Assembly: GCA_947624585.1 (NCBI GenBank)
Contig: CANQKZ010000012.1
Coordinates: forward strand, 1-37,380
DNA length: 37,380 nucleotides
Direction: 5' to 3'
DNA from: an uncultured Oscillospiraceae bacterium
Lineage (GTDB): Bacteria; Bacillota; Clostridia; Oscillospirales; Oscillospiraceae
In this document: piece by piece, positions 37,278 through 37,380 of the stretch
How the letters are laid out: each line of letters begins with the position of its first letter
Numbering within the stretch: position 1 is the stretch's first letter
Made by a program: the position numbers and the translations under genes
The notes under the pieces: generated by a model
What the model was told of the DNA's origin: nothing
The model's database searches: none
Seen by the model: only the letters and a program-made list of their open reading frames with translations

Positions 37278-37380
37278 CCATTCACCCCTCATTTTCCCGG
37301 CCCCAGAAAGGCGCGGGGAGCCATACCAAGCGCCCGTCGAAGGCGCAATGAAACCAAGAAGCGCGGCGAGCCCCGCCCAC
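37269..37380 (-). CDS. DGR target protein C-terminus with variable repeat (partial)
   Basis: The frame enters from the right edge and ends at TAA 37269-37271. The visible residues read WAGLAALLGFIAPSTGAWYG and SPRLSGAGKMRGEWRP. Bases 37305-37380 are the 3' part of the variable repeat. The aligned template residues TGLAALNGNNAPSTGNWNG show that Asn-coding positions (AAY) became Leu, Phe, Ile, Ala and Tyr. The fold of such C termini is usually C-type-lectin-like, exposing the variable residues. The full gene, probably a tail fibre or adhesin, lies outside the window. Confidence 0.85.
   Translation of the reverse strand, partial: WAGLAALLGFIAPSTGAWYGSPRLSGAGKMRGEWRP

Noticed and set aside
1-37380. 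CRISPR array
   Set aside because: No set of regularly spaced 24-40-base repeats with distinct spacers. Candidate short repeats (iterons, tape measure repeats) do not fit.
1-37380. tRNA genes
   Set aside because: I looked for cloverleaf arms with TTCGANNCC-type sequences near short inverted repeats and found none convincing; the palindromes near 33.7 kb look like an att core, not a tRNA.
37015-37380. Simple duplication of an adhesin domain instead of a DGR
   Set aside because: Random drift after duplication would change all base classes. Here all nine differences fall on template adenines, and a reverse transcriptase follows directly.

Overview
The window holds most of the genome of a temperate, HK97-type siphovirus. 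Its host is most likely a moderately GC-rich Firmicute of the gut Clostridia type. The clues are strong GGAGG ribosome binding sites, sigma70-like TTGACA/TATAAT promoters, a P27-like small terminase, XkdX, a phi13-like tail tube protein and a toxin-secretion-type holin. The host call is inference; no host gene or tRNA is visible. Nearly all genes lie on the minus strand, packed with ATGA or TAATG overlaps.

Layout in transcription order. (1) Control and integration, 28.9-33.8 kb: a CI-like repressor (+) faces the leftward early operon across a promoter/operator region. Further right, a ribbon-helix-helix regulator coupled to a tyrosine integrase (+) faces a leftward cassette of six small, mostly acidic proteins whose promoter carries a 19-bp operator exactly in its spacer. 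(2) Early operon, 28.86 kb down to 14.0 kb (-): small DNA-binding and zinc-ribbon proteins, a membrane-anchored lytic transglycosylase, a Rad50-like ATPase, a Sak4-like ATPase, a DUF669-like protein, a DEAH helicase interrupted by a LAGLIDADG intein, a primase-helicase, an iteron-rich candidate origin, RusA, three tandem small membrane proteins, a protein with several HTH-like segments, and an HNH nuclease. (3) Packaging, head and tail, 13.6 kb to 1 (-): TerS, TerL, portal, ClpP-like protease, capsid, connectors, tail tube, tail chaperones joined by a -1 ribosomal frameshift, tape measure, and distal tail proteins running off the left edge.

(4) Right end, 37.4-33.8 kb (-): the 3' end of a diversified gene, a template repeat, a reverse transcriptase, a baseplate-like protein, XkdX, holin and amidase. 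The truncated gene carries a variable repeat. Over the 76 aligned bases it differs from the template at 9 positions, all of them template adenines. This is a diversity-generating retroelement (DGR). Two hairpins with GNRA loops follow the variable repeat. The reverse transcriptase has DA in place of the usual SQ in motif 4, and no Avd gene is visible.

Tail genes exit the left edge, and genes that normally follow them enter at the right edge, while integrase and the likely attP are internal. The sequence is therefore best read as a circular or circularly permuted phage genome opened within the tail-fibre region, with a missing piece holding the rest of the tail fibre and the DGR target. The DGR presumably retargets host adsorption. 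The early region replicates and recombines the DNA, and the two repressor circuits govern lysogeny and an accessory, possibly anti-defence, cassette.
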